From positions 1-41,055 of the forward strand of contig JBGPIT010000005.1 of the NCBI GenBank assembly GCA_041485125.1: a DNA stretch of 41,055 nucleotides, in the 5' to 3' direction. A program made the position numbers and the translations under genes. Below, piece after piece: positions 1-9,400 of the stretch. The DNA is from JBGPIT01 sp041485125. Lineage in GTDB: Bacteria; Desulfobacterota; Binatia; UTPRO1. Numbering within the stretch: the stretch's first letter is position 1; each line of letters starts with the position of its first letter. The notes beneath the pieces were generated by a model. That model made no database searches. It saw nothing but the letters and a program-made list of their open reading frames with translations, and was not told the origin of the DNA.

Positions 1-1
1 C

Positions 2-748
2 ACCTGCGACACCGGCACCGGCGGCTGCTCGAACCCGCCGATCGGCGACGGCACGCCGTGCAGCGACGGCAACCAGTGCACGCTCTCCGACGCCTGCCTG
101 AACGGCGCGTGTGTCTCCGGCACGTCGATCACCTGCGGCGACGGCATGGTGCAGACCGGTTGCGACGAGGAGTGTGATGCCGGCGGCGTGGTCGGCGGCG
201 ACTGCGACGCGACCTGCCACTACATCTGCGGCCCGACGCCGCAGGCCGGCTGCCGTGCGCCCACCGCGTCCGGCAAGGCGAAGCTGCTCCTCAAGGACAA
301 GACGCCGGACAAGAACGACAAGCTGGTCTGGAAGTGGGTCAAGGGCGCCGCGACGCCCAAGTCGGACTTCGGCGCGCCGCTCACCACCACCGACTACGTC
401 GTCTGCATCTACGATCAGTCTGCCATGTCGCAGCCGATCCTCCGCGCCAGCATCCCCGCCGGCGGCCTCTGCGCCGGCAAGCCGTGCTGGAAGGAGACCA
501 GCAAGGGCTTCAAGTACAAGGACAAGGATCTCACGCCGGACGGCATCCAGTTCCAGCTCCTCAAGTCGGGCGGCGCGGGTCAGGCGAAGATCATCCTCAA
601 AGGGAAGGGCGTGAACATTCCCATGCCGACCTTGCCGCTGACGCCGAAGGTCACCGTGCAAGTGAAGAACGCCACCACCTGTTGGCAGGCGGAGTACAGC
701 ACGCCGACCAAGAACCTGACGGAGCAGTTCAAAGCGAAGTCGGATTGA
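2..748 (+). CDS. Cys-rich secreted protein, 3' part only (DUF4215-like module plus lineage-type C-terminal domain)
   Basis: The frame is open from the left edge, so the start and any signal peptide lie outside the window. The visible 248 residues begin with a Cys-rich stretch (CSN..., PCSDGNQC, DACLNGAC) and then a CGDGMVQTGCDEECDAG motif, the hallmark of the DUF4215/myxobacterial Cys-rich repeat found in exported proteins. The remaining ~165 residues have few Cys, many Lys and Gly, and recurrent Trp (WKWVKG, CWKETSKGFKYKD, CWQAEYSTP). I recall this arrangement as common in Binatia-like secreted proteins but know no function for it. The last codon is followed by two hairpins. Secretion and surface location are inferred from the Cys pattern. 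Confidence 0.8.
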   Translation, partial: TCDTGTGGCSNPPIGDGTPCSDGNQCTLSDACLNGACVSGTSITCGDGMVQTGCDEECDAGGVVGGDCDATCHYICGPTPQAGCRAPTASGKAKLLLKDKTPDKNDKLVWKWVKGAATPKSDFGAPLTTTDYVVCIYDQSAMSQPILRASIPAGGLCAGKPCWKETSKGFKYKDKDLTPDGIQFQLLKSGGAGQAKIILKGKGVNIPMPTLPLTPKVTVQVKNATTCWQAEYSTPTKNLTEQFKAKSD

Positions 749-759
749 ATCGATTCGAG

Positions 760-824
760 GCGCGCGTGGCTCCCGCGCGCTGAGAGAGGCGGCGCCGTCG
801 GCTGGCTGCAACGACGGCGCCGCC
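760..824 (+). terminator. Tandem GC-rich hairpins after the Cys-rich gene
   Basis: Two inverted repeats follow the stop codon. The first pairs 760-766 with 774-780 (7 bp, GCGCGCG arm, 7-nt loop). The second pairs 788-800 with 812-824, a perfect 13-bp stem (arm GGCGGCGCCGTCG) with an 11-nt loop. There is no T-tract, so this is not a classical intrinsic terminator. The position just after a gene end and the perfect pairing suggest a transcript end or RNA-stabilising structure. Confidence 0.5.
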
Positions 825-938
825 TGTACCCCATGGGAGCGCCCGCGCGCGCTCGCGCACCGCTCGCATCGCACGCGTACCCTGCCGTCGCTTGGCGGCG
901 CCGAAACGCTCTAGTATACGAGGTCGCCGGTCGAGCGC

Positions 939-1823
939 ATGCGACGAGTCGACGGTGTGAGCGTCCACCTGCACGCGTGTGCTTCACGCGCAGACTACCT
1001 GGAGCTCTTCGAAAGCCTGGAATTCCAAACCCGCTGGATGCTCGAGACGCACCTCGCGAATCGGCACCGCGGCCTCGACGCGTTCGCGCTTCCCGGCTTC
1101 TGCGCCGCCTGCGGCGTCGCCGTCGACTTCGAGGTCAGCTGCGAAGGCGCGTGGCATGGTCCGGACGGAATCGTGGTGCCGAATTGGCGGGAGCACATGC
1201 GCTGCCCTCGCTGTCGCATGAATGGCCGCCAGCGCATGATCGCGCGTCTGGTGAAAGACGCGGTTGCGGCGTCCGGCGTCTCGCACGTCTACGTGATGGA
1301 GCAGGTGACGCCGCTCTTCCACTGGATCGTCGCGAACTTCCGCTCGCTCGCGGTGACGGGAAGCGAGTACCTGAATCCCGCCTTGCCGCGCGGCACCTCG
1401 CAGGGCGGCGTGCAGCACGAGGACGCGGAGCGGCTGAGCTTCCAGGATGAGAGCGTCGATCTCTTCATCAGCTGCGACGTGTTCGAGCACGTCAACGAGC
1501 CCGCGGTCGCCTTTGCCGAGATCCGCCGGGTGCTCCGGCGCGGCGGGCGTGCCATCGTGACCTTTCCGCTCGACGTGACCCAGGAGCGGAACGTGCGGCG
1601 CGCGCGTGTCGTCGACGGCCGCGTGCAGGCCCTCCTGCCGGCGCAGTACCATGGCAACCCGCTCTCGGAGGAAGGATCGCTGGTGTTCACCGACTTCGGA
1701 TGGGAGGCGCTCGAGCAGCTGCGCGGCGCGGGACTCGCGGACGTCGCGATGATGGTCTACTGGAGCTACGAGCTCGGCTACCTCGGCACGCAGTTCTATC
1801 TCACCGCCCGCCGTGACGTCTGA
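939..1823 (+). CDS. Class I SAM-dependent methyltransferase with N-terminal zinc-ribbon
   Basis: This 294-residue protein has an N-terminal segment with two Cys pairs (FCAAC near residue 52 and MRCPRC near residue 90). They are likely to bind zinc, as in a group of methyltransferases found in polysaccharide and glycan loci. The second half looks like a Methyltransf_11 fold: VDLFISCDVFEHV fits the acidic-Asp/His motif IV, and the following FAEIRRVLRRGGRAIVTFP fits the post-motif helix and strand. Motif I (GxGxG) is poorly conserved, with VTGSEYLNP in its place. The gene precedes the GH39 lipoprotein on the same strand and lies beside glycosyltransferases, so a sugar or lipid-linked glycan acceptor is likely. 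The substrate is unknown. The ATG is used because the homologous region starts soon after it. Confidence 0.75.
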   Translation: MRRVDGVSVHLHACASRADYLELFESLEFQTRWMLETHLANRHRGLDAFALPGFCAACGVAVDFEVSCEGAWHGPDGIVVPNWREHMRCPRCRMNGRQRMIARLVKDAVAASGVSHVYVMEQVTPLFHWIVANFRSLAVTGSEYLNPALPRGTSQGGVQHEDAERLSFQDESVDLFISCDVFEHVNEPAVAFAEIRRVLRRGGRAIVTFPLDVTQERNVRRARVVDGRVQALLPAQYHGNPLSEEGSLVFTDFGWEALEQLRGAGLADVAMMVYWSYELGYLGTQFYLTARRDV

Positions 1824-1883
1824 CCCGCGGCCGCCCGCCGTGCTTGCGGCGGCGGCGTGACGACGTCTCGACTCGACCGTACG

Positions 1884-4193
1884 ATGCGCGACCGCCGCGC
1901 GTCGCCTGCGCGCGTCGCCTCGAGGGCCGTCCTGGCTGCGGCGCTGCTTGCGGCGTCCGGCCTGGTCGGCTGCAACACCGGCGAGCGATCGGCGAGCGAT
2001 ACGACGCTGCCGGCGGATCCGGCCGCGGTGCGCGTCCTCGACGCACCGGCATCGCCCGATAGCGCCGACTTGGATCTGCATCATCGTTGGCGTGCGGCCG
2101 CGACCCGCCAGCTGCTCCGAGCCAAGGATGCGCCCTGGGCGTTCCGCCAGTTTCCCGATCTCGTCGTTCTCGCCGGCGAGGCGCATCGCTCGTTGCTGCT
2201 GTTGCCGTCGCGCGACGGCCGGCCGAGCCTGGCGGTGTTTCGCGTCCGCGTCCCCGCCGGCGCCGACGTCGACTTCGCCACCTGGGTGACGATCGCGCCC
2301 GCCGTCGTCCAGAACAGCGACGGTGTCGACTTCGCCGTCGGCATCGGCGTCGCCGACGTTTCCCCGGATCGGGTCGCGCTCGACTTCGAGCGCCTCGAGC
2401 CGGGGGCCGCGCGCGCAGGCTGGCAGCGCGTCGTGCGCGACCTCACGCCCTTCGCGGGGCGGACGGTCTGGATCGTCCTCGCCGCGCGCGACCGCGGCAG
2501 CCGGGTCGCGGACTCGCTCTTGTGGGGTGATCCGCGCGTCCAGAGCGCGCCGGTCGGCGAGGCGGTCGTCGATCTCGGCGCGCACCCCGGCGCGCGCCGC
2601 CGCAGCGCCAACGTACCCTGGAGCTCCGCCACCATCTTCAAGACCTACTCGCTCTTCAGCGACGATGCGGTGCACTGGGTGCCGCCGGAGTGGATCCGGC
2701 TGTCGTTTCCGTGGCTGCGGTCGCTGCGCATCTTCTCGGCGCTGGGCGCCAACTGGGGACCGACGCTCGAGGGTCACGACGAGGACGGCGGTCCGTCGTC
2801 GTCGTGGGAGGCGCCGCTCGCGAAGCGCTACGAGTTCTTCACCGGCGTGCCGCCGGCGCCGATCGGCGCGCGCTTCTCGTGGGCCGAGTTCGACCGCGTG
2901 ACCGGCTACGCGGCCGCGTCGGGACTGCGGCTGCACCTGAACCTCGCCGGCGCGCCCGAGGCCTTCACCGGCGGCAGTGGAATGTACCGCAACTACCACT
3001 TCAACGAGCGCGCCGTCGTCGACGATGCGGGGTGGCGGACGTACGTCGATCTGCTGTTCGGCCACCTCGCCACCCAGCCGTGGTTCGCCGGCGCGACGTT
3101 CTCCTTCTTCAACGAGCCGAACTGCATCTGGACCGACTTCGACGGCTCGGTCCGCAAGGTCGGCTTTCAAGGCGACGCGGCCGCGTACGCGCGCCAGTAC
3201 CTTTCGACCTGGCAGGCGATGAAGCCGCATCTCGGGGATCGTCGCGTGCATCTCGGCCCATGGGTGATCGAGCCCGACGCGCCCGGCCGCCGCCGCGACC
3301 ACGCGGCAGCCTACATCCGCGCGATCCAGCGCACCTTCGCCGACGCCGGCGAGACGCTGCCGGAGTGGGACGCCTTCGCCTTCAACCTCTACGAGACGCC
3401 GCAGCTGACGCTCGACAATTTCGCGTCGTACAAGCTCGGCTTCGTGCGGGCGCTGCTTCGCCGGACGCTGGGACCGCGCCTGCTCGCCGTCAACATCGAC
3501 GAGTTCGGCGTCCATCCGATCATCGGTGAGACCTTCGAGAAGGCGACCGGCGTGAGCATCTACAAGACCCGCTGGGAGACCTCGTGGCAGGCGGAGATGC
3601 TCGCCCTCTTGGTCGAGGAGCGGGTCGCGACGGCAGCGTCGTGGTTCCCGGTCTTCATGGTCGGCGCGCCGCAAGCGCTGCGTGCATACTTCTCGTACTT
3701 CGCGCTCAGCTACGTGATGGGCGCGATCGACAGCGCGGAAAGCGAGGGTGCGCTCACGGCCGTGCCGGCGGCGACGCCGGGCGACCCCGCGCAGCGCGAG
3801 GTGTGGGTGAAGCTCGCGTCGCGCGGTGCGAGCCGCGTCGGCTATCTCGCGAGCTTCGCCGCCGGGCGCGTGCGGACCGCGATCTGGCGCTATCCGCGCT
3901 TCATCGCGACCGACGAGCGCCTGGCGACCGACGAAGGCACGGACGTCGAGGTGCGGCTGCCGCCCGGCGGACGGTCGTGGCGCGTGCGCATCCTTGGCTA
4001 CGAGGACCAGCTGCGCGCGCCGCCGTCGGCCGCCGTCGAGCGGTCGCTCGGCTTCAAGGCGTTTCCCGCCGTGCCCCGCATGAAAGAGGTCACGCTCGAC
4101 GCCACCGGCTCGTTCGAGCTTCGCGTCGGTCCCGGCGAGGTCTACCTCGTCGAGGCGACCGTGCCCGACGAGCCCGTCGCGACGACGCGCTAG
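1884..4193 (+). CDS. GH39-like glycoside hydrolase lipoprotein
   Basis: The gene encodes 769 residues from ATG 1884; a GTG nine codons upstream is the alternative start. The N-terminus is a lipoprotein signal peptide: an Arg-rich start, a hydrophobic run and a lipobox ending LVGC. Residues ~50-230 look like a beta-sandwich. The (beta/alpha)8 part carries FFNEPNC with the likely acid/base Glu at residue 411, and NIDEFGV with the likely nucleophile Glu at residue 540. That NEP...DE arrangement and spacing are typical of clan GH-A family 39 (beta-xylosidase/iduronidase-like). A small beta domain follows at the C-terminus. It should act at the cell surface or in the periplasm on a glycan. The neighbouring methyltransferase and glycosyltransferases suggest its target is the polysaccharide they make. 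It ends convergently, six bases from the next gene. Confidence 0.75.
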   Translation: MRDRRASPARVASRAVLAAALLAASGLVGCNTGERSASDTTLPADPAAVRVLDAPASPDSADLDLHHRWRAAATRQLLRAKDAPWAFRQFPDLVVLAGEAHRSLLLLPSRDGRPSLAVFRVRVPAGADVDFATWVTIAPAVVQNSDGVDFAVGIGVADVSPDRVALDFERLEPGAARAGWQRVVRDLTPFAGRTVWIVLAARDRGSRVADSLLWGDPRVQSAPVGEAVVDLGAHPGARRRSANVPWSSATIFKTYSLFSDDAVHWVPPEWIRLSFPWLRSLRIFSALGANWGPTLEGHDEDGGPSSSWEAPLAKRYEFFTGVPPAPIGARFSWAEFDRVTGYAAASGLRLHLNLAGAPEAFTGGSGMYRNYHFNERAVVDDAGWRTYVDLLFGHLATQPWFAGATFSFFNEPNCIWTDFDGSVRKVGFQGDAAAYARQYLSTWQAMKPHLGDRRVHLGPWVIEPDAPGRRRDHAAAYIRAIQRTFADAGETLPEWDAFAFNLYETPQLTLDNFASYKLGFVRALLRRTLGPRLLAVNIDEFGVHPIIGETFEKATGVSIYKTRWETSWQAEMLALLVEERVATAASWFPVFMVGAPQALRAYFSYFALSYVMGAIDSAESEGALTAVPAATPGDPAQREVWVKLASRGASRVGYLASFAAGRVRTAIWRYPRFIATDERLATDEGTDVEVRLPPGGRSWRVRILGYEDQLRAPPSAAVERSLGFKAFPAVPRMKEVTLDATGSFELRVGPGEVYLVEATVPDEPVATTR

Positions 4194-4199
4194 CGACGA

Positions 4200-5915
4200 T
4201 CAGCGCGGCCGCGCCTCGGGCGTGCCGAGGATGACGATGTTCGGCGTGCCGTCGCGTTGCGAGAGCGTCTCGAACACCTCGAGCGGTTTTCCGAGACGAG
4301 CCGCGGTTGCCTCGAGGACCTCGCGATGGCCGCGGAACGCCGTCGCCGCGGGGGCGTGGAAGACGTAGACGTTGGTCGGCGTCGCCAGCATGCCGGCGCA
4401 GCTCTCGGCAAAGTCGTCGGAGGGATGGGGGCCGTACTCGAAACGCTCGTTCATCCGCACCCGCCCGTTGGTGAGGAAGGCGACGTTCGCCTTGAATCCC
4501 CAGTCCATGGCGATCGGGGTGTCGCCGGCGTAGTCGTGCTCGAGCTTGGTCGCGAGGGTCGTGACGGCGTCCGACCACGCGCCCATGCCGCCGGTGTACT
4601 CGAGGAAACGCTGACTCCACACGTTGGCCGCGACGTTGGCGGTGCCGAGCGCAAGCGTGACCGCCAGTGCCGCCGCCGCCGCGAAGGTCGACCTCACCGC
4701 GGGCGAGCGCGACGGCAGCCATGCGCCGATCGCGCGCGCCGTGTCGACGAGGCCGACCGCCGCGAGCATCCACGCGAAGGGCACCAGCAGGAACAGATAC
4801 GTGACGCCCATGCTGCTCGTGGTGACCGTGCTGAGCGGGATCATCGTGACCGTCAATAGGAAAAGGAGGACGCGCGCGCGGAGCCCGGGCATCGCGTCCC
4901 GTGCGCCGTCCGGCCGCCGTCGAATGGCGCGCCAGCGGAGCACGCAGCCGAGGGCGACGGCGAGGAGGGCGGCTTCGAAGAGCAACGTCCCCGCGCGCCC
5001 GCCCGACGGGACCAGGAAGCCGTCGGTGTCGCCGCCCATCGTGTGCAGGAACTCGCGCACCATGTACGAGACGTTGTTCATGAAATCGAGATTGTCGTGG
5101 CCGTAGAGCTTGGTGCGGAGCGCGTTGCCGGCGACGAATCGGAACGTCCCGCCGAGCGTCATCACGTTGTGGATGATCGACGGCAGAAGTCCCGCCGCGA
5201 ACGCCGCCGCGCCGGCCCGGCGAAGCGACGCGGGGAGCGCGCGCAGCTCGCGCGCGACGCCGCGCACGCCGAGGACGAGCACGGCCGTCAGCGCGAGCGC
5301 CGGCAGCAGCCAGATGAAGAGGATCTTGGTGGTGATGCCGGCACCGAGGAGGAACGCGGCGACGATGAGCGGGCGCGACCGGCGTGTTCGCCACCAGCGC
5401 GTCAGCGCGAGCATCATCGCGAGCGCGATCGGCAGCAGCGGCAACGTCCAGTTGATCCCGGCGCGGCTCCACCACAGGAAGGGCGGCGCCGTTCCGCAGA
5501 GGACGACGGTGACCGCGGCGACGACGGCATCGAACCAGGTGCGCGCGAGCAGCCAGAGCAGCACCAAGGTCACGACGCCGACCGCGAGCTGACTCACGCG
5601 GAGGACGTGCGTCGACACACCGGCGATCGAGAACGCGACCAGCGCGATGTAGGCCGACGTCGGTCCGATGTGCGGATGGATCATGACGGGGACGCGGCGG
5701 TGGCCGAGCTTGATCGATGTCACGGCGCTCGGCGACGACTTGCTCCCGCGCAGCAGATCGATCGCCGCGACCGCGTCGTACGCCTCGTCGTACTGCAGGC
5801 CCGGGACGTCGAGGTCCCACAGTCCGACGGCGAGGTACGAGGCGACGCTCGCGACCAGCGCGACGACGCTGATGATGCGCGCCAGGCGCCCCGTCAGGCG
5901 CCCGCTCGCCGCCAT
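4200..5915 (-). CDS. Polytopic membrane glycosyltransferase, PMT/ArnT-like (GT39 superfamily)
   Basis: This 571-residue protein has roughly ten to twelve hydrophobic segments beginning at residue ~14. It has the family's early luminal Asp-Glu pair, here YDEAYD at residues 43-44, just after the first transmembrane helix. This is the layout of dolichyl/undecaprenyl-phosphate-sugar mannosyltransferases and ArnT. Such enzymes move a sugar from a polyprenyl-phosphate carrier to an acceptor on the outer face of the inner membrane. The C-terminal ~130 residues are soluble and probably periplasmic. Its start overlaps the end of the upstream reverse-strand gene by 22 bases, so the two are translationally coupled, and the giant glycosyltransferase lies just upstream of both. 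Donor and acceptor cannot be read from the sequence. Confidence 0.8.
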   Translation of the reverse strand: MAASGRLTGRLARIISVVALVASVASYLAVGLWDLDVPGLQYDEAYDAVAAIDLLRGSKSSPSAVTSIKLGHRRVPVMIHPHIGPTSAYIALVAFSIAGVSTHVLRVSQLAVGVVTLVLLWLLARTWFDAVVAAVTVVLCGTAPPFLWWSRAGINWTLPLLPIALAMMLALTRWWRTRRSRPLIVAAFLLGAGITTKILFIWLLPALALTAVLVLGVRGVARELRALPASLRRAGAAAFAAGLLPSIIHNVMTLGGTFRFVAGNALRTKLYGHDNLDFMNNVSYMVREFLHTMGGDTDGFLVPSGGRAGTLLFEAALLAVALGCVLRWRAIRRRPDGARDAMPGLRARVLLFLLTVTMIPLSTVTTSSMGVTYLFLLVPFAWMLAAVGLVDTARAIGAWLPSRSPAVRSTFAAAAALAVTLALGTANVAANVWSQRFLEYTGGMGAWSDAVTTLATKLEHDYAGDTPIAMDWGFKANVAFLTNGRVRMNERFEYGPHPSDDFAESCAGMLATPTNVYVFHAPAATAFRGHREVLEATAARLGKPLEVFETLSQRDGTPNIVILGTPEARPR

Positions 5916-6442
5916 CTGGACCGCAGGTAGATGCGGCCGACCGACGCGACCAGGAAGAGCGTCGCGAACGGCACCACGGCGGCGCGGCCGATCGTCCAGC
6001 GCAGCAGGCCGAGGATGCTGCTGCGTCCGCTCATGTGGTGCGCCAGGCTCGCGAGCCGCGTCGCGTGCAGCGGGAAGTAGTCGAGGTTGTCGTTGAAGGC
6101 GAGGATCGTGCGCGTGCGGAGCAGGTAGGGGAGCAGGCGGAGCTGCTGGCTGCCGCGGCTGCTCAGCAGCGCGACCACGGCGTCGTAGCGGCGGCGGCGC
6201 AGCCGGCGTACGACGTCGACGCGGTCTTCCCAGCGCACCACCGTCGTCTCGGCGAAGCCGGCGGGCCCGGCGATCTCACGGTCGTCCTCGCGCACGACAC
6301 CGTGCACCTCGCAGTCGGGAAAGACGGTGCGGAGCTTCCCGGCGACCTGCGCCGCGAGCTGCGGCGGACCGGACTGGACGAGCAGCACCGTGCGGACCGT
6401 GTCGTAGCGCAGCGGCAAGAGGAACGTCAGCGGATTTGCCAT
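5894..6442 (-). CDS. Small Rossmann-like protein with C-terminal membrane helix, glycan cluster
   Basis: The product has 182 residues. The first ~110 alternate beta strands and helices (VRTVLLVQSG, CEVHGVVRED, YDAVVALLSS, TRTILAFNDNL) in a way that resembles one half of a GT-B glycosyltransferase such as family GT9, or a stand-alone Rossmann domain. A hydrophobic segment near residues 150-170 (AAVVPFATLFLVASVG) is followed by an Arg-rich tail, suggesting a C-terminal anchor. It starts two bases after the giant glycosyltransferase's stop codon and overlaps the start of the next membrane transferase, so it belongs to that operon. At 182 residues it is too short to be a complete GT-B enzyme. I cannot assign an activity; an accessory or regulatory subunit is possible. 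Confidence 0.6.
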   Translation of the reverse strand: MANPLTFLLPLRYDTVRTVLLVQSGPPQLAAQVAGKLRTVFPDCEVHGVVREDDREIAGPAGFAETTVVRWEDRVDVVRRLRRRRYDAVVALLSSRGSQQLRLLPYLLRTRTILAFNDNLDYFPLHATRLASLAHHMSGRSSILGLLRWTIGRAAVVPFATLFLVASVGRIYLRSRWRRAGA

Positions 6443-6444
6443 GG

Positions 6445-9400
6445 TCAGGCCGCGCGCCGCGCCGGCAAGTCGAGCGCGTCGCGATAGCAGGCGAGGAGCC
6501 GCGCTACGATCGCATCCCAGTCGTAGCGCGCGCCGACGAAGGCGCGGGCACGGGTGGCGAGGGCGGCGCTCGCGGCGGGATCACGCAGGAGCGCGACGAT
6601 CGCCGACGCCATCGCCTGCGGCGAGTCGCCGATCCGGATCTCGACGCCGTCGGTCGCGCCGAGGCCCTCGGCGCCGACCGTCGTCGACACGACCGGACAG
6701 CCGCTCGCCATCGCCTCGAGGATCTTGAGTCGCGTGCCCGAGCCTTGCAGGACCGGCGCGACGAAGACGCTGCTGGTCTCGTAGTAGGGGCGGATGTCGT
6801 CGACCAGGCCGGTCACCTCGACGGCGTCCGCGTCGGCGAGCGCACGCACCACCTCCGGCGGGTACGCGCCGACGGCACGGAAGCGGACGTCGGCGACCTC
6901 GTGCCGCACGAGCGGCAGGACCTCGGCGCAGAAGTAGCGCACCGCCTCGACGTTGGGCTCGTGACGGAAGAAGCCGACGAAGAGGATCGAGCGCGGCTCA
7001 CGCCCCTCGGCGACGAAGCGGAAGCGACGGCAATCGACGCCGTTCGGGATCGTCACCGTGTGGCGGGTGTCGACGAAGCGTCCCAGCGCGGCGCGATCGG
7101 TGTCGCTCATGGTGAAGACGAGGTCGGCGCGCTCGACGGCGTCGATCTCGTAGCGGAACATCCGCATCCACTCGAAGCGGAGCCCGAGCCGGCGGAGCGC
7201 GCCGCGCGCGGTGGCGAGGCTCCGTGCCAGCGAGACGAAGCTCACGTCGTGCTCGACCAGGATGCGCACCAGACCGCGCGTCCGCGGCGGCAGCAGGTGC
7301 GCCATGTGGGTGTACTCGGCTTGGACGAGGTCGTAGTCGTCGCGATCGAGAAACTCCTCGACCATCGCCACCATCTCGCGCGACCAGAACGCCCGCGCCT
7401 TGTCGGGCTGCAGGATGCCGCCGCGCGAGTGCTGCGGGCGCTCGATGACGGCGACGTCGCGGCAGAGCTCGCGGAGCGCCGCGATCGAGCGCGGCGCCAG
7501 CTCCGCGGGGGTGTCGCCGTAGGTGAGGAGGCTCACGTCGGCCTGGCGGGCGAGGCGTTGCAAGAGCGCGAGCATGCGCACCGCGCCACCGTGGACGGCG
7601 GGGTACGGGCTGTACGGGCTGATGATGAGGAGGCGCGGGCGCGCACCCGGCGCGCGCGCCGGACGGCGGCCGAACTGGGCGCGATAGGCGTAGCGGTAGC
7701 GCGACGCGAAGAAGATCGTCTCGTCGTCGAGCACGCGCGGCGCGAGACCCTCGCGCAGGCGCGCGCGCAAGACCGTCGGCGTCTGGCGGACGAGCCCCTT
7801 CCAGGTCGCGAGCGCGGCCCGCGCGCCCATGTTGCGGAACACCCGCAGCGGTAGCAGCACGAGGCCACAGAGATGCGGCACGAGGAGACGCCAGCTCGAG
7901 ACGTTCTTCCACATCAGCGCCGCGAGGTTCTTCACGAAGAAACTGTGGATCGTGCCCTCGCTCCACAGCCGGCGGGTGGTGCCGCGGTGCTTGTGATGGA
8001 CGACGCTCTTCGGCTGGAAGAGCGACGGCCAGCCGCGCTTCCAGGCGCGGTACCCGAGGTCGACGTCCTCGATGTAGACCGGCGAGAACACCGCCTCGTC
8101 GAAGCCCTCGAGGGCGAGGAACTTGGCCCGGTCGTACGCCGACGCGCCGCCGCCCGCGAAGAACACCGGGTAGAGCAAGTTCTCCTCGAAGTTCTCGAGG
8201 TGGAAGAGGGTGATCGCGCCGTACTTGAGCTTGGCGTGCACCTTGCCGGTCTCCCAGCGCGGTTTCCCCTTGTCGATGAAATCGATCTGACACGAGACGC
8301 CGAACGCCTCGGGCTCGGCGTCGAGCGCCTCGAGCAACGGCGCGACGAAGTCCGGCTCGACCACCATGTCGTTGTTGAGGAGGATGACCGTCGCGGAGCG
8401 GCTCTCGCGCACGCCGCGATTCGACGCGCCCGCGAAGCCCTCGTTGGTCGCGAGCGCGATCACCCGCACCTCGGGAAACTCGACGGCCAAGAATTCGCGC
8501 GTGTCGTCGCTGCTGCCGTTGTCGACGACGACGATCTCGCCGCCGGGCGCGTGCGCGCGCAGCGCGGCGCGGAGCGGCGGCAGGCTCATCTCGAGGAGCG
8601 CGCGGCCGTTCCAGGTCGGAATCACGACCGACACCGGCTGTGTGAGCCGCGGTCCCGTCTTGCCCGTCGCGGTCTCCGCTTGGGGTGGTGGCAGGCCACG
8701 GCGCCGGCGGATGGCGACGAGCAGGTCCGTTGCCGCGAGCGCGGCGGCGAGCACGAGCACGAACGGCACCGTCGCGGCGGCGAGCAGCAGGACGAGCGCA
8801 CGGACGCCGAGCGCGACGATCCCCTGCGCGACCTGCGCTGCCAGCCGCAAGAGCTCGCGGCCGAGGCGGGGGAGGACGCGCGTCTCGGTCGGGCCGGCGG
8901 CGTGGAGCGCGGCGAGCTCGCGCAGCTCGCGCCGCGTGACGGCGAGCGCCGCGGTGAGCCGCGCCAGGTCGGCGCGCACCTGCTCGCCGTGCCCGTTCGA
9001 CGCCGCGTCGTCGGCGTCGGGTGATCGCGATGGATCCGGCGCCGCCGACCCCGGCGCCGCCGACCCCGGCGTCGCCGCGCCCAGGCCCGCCGTCGCCGCG
9101 TCGCCGATCAGCGCGCTCGCTCGAAAATCCGCCTCCCGCATCGTCGCTCCGATTCCCGGCACGACCCCCTCGCTCACCGTCGTGTTGTGCAGAAAGAGGA
9201 AAGACTCGTGATCGACGGGCACCTCGTCGATCACGCCCTTCACCAAGTACTGTGCCACGAACAGCGGGTCGCCGAGCTCCTCGCCGTCTCGATTGCAGAG
9301 CCAGAGGTTCACGTTGGAGCGCAGCGCCGGCACCTCGATCGCGAGCCGATAGCGGCGGCCGCCGGAGTTCGGGATCGGCCGGAACTCGAAGCGGTGCCAG

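Noticed and set aside
892..917. Possible sigma-70 promoter TTGGCG / TAGTAT before the methyltransferase
   Set aside because: The spacing is only 14 bases and the match is weak; AT-richness alone is not enough support.
984..3674. 896-codon open frame on the reverse strand opposite the methyltransferase and GH39 genes
   Set aside because: It is an Arg/Ala/Asp/Glu-rich shadow produced by GC-biased third positions; it has no domain, and the forward genes have clear motifs.
4090..5820. 576-codon reverse frame overlapping the GT39-like gene
   Set aside because: It is the Arg-rich out-of-phase shadow of the membrane protein; only the other frame has hydrophobic helices and the Asp-Glu motif.
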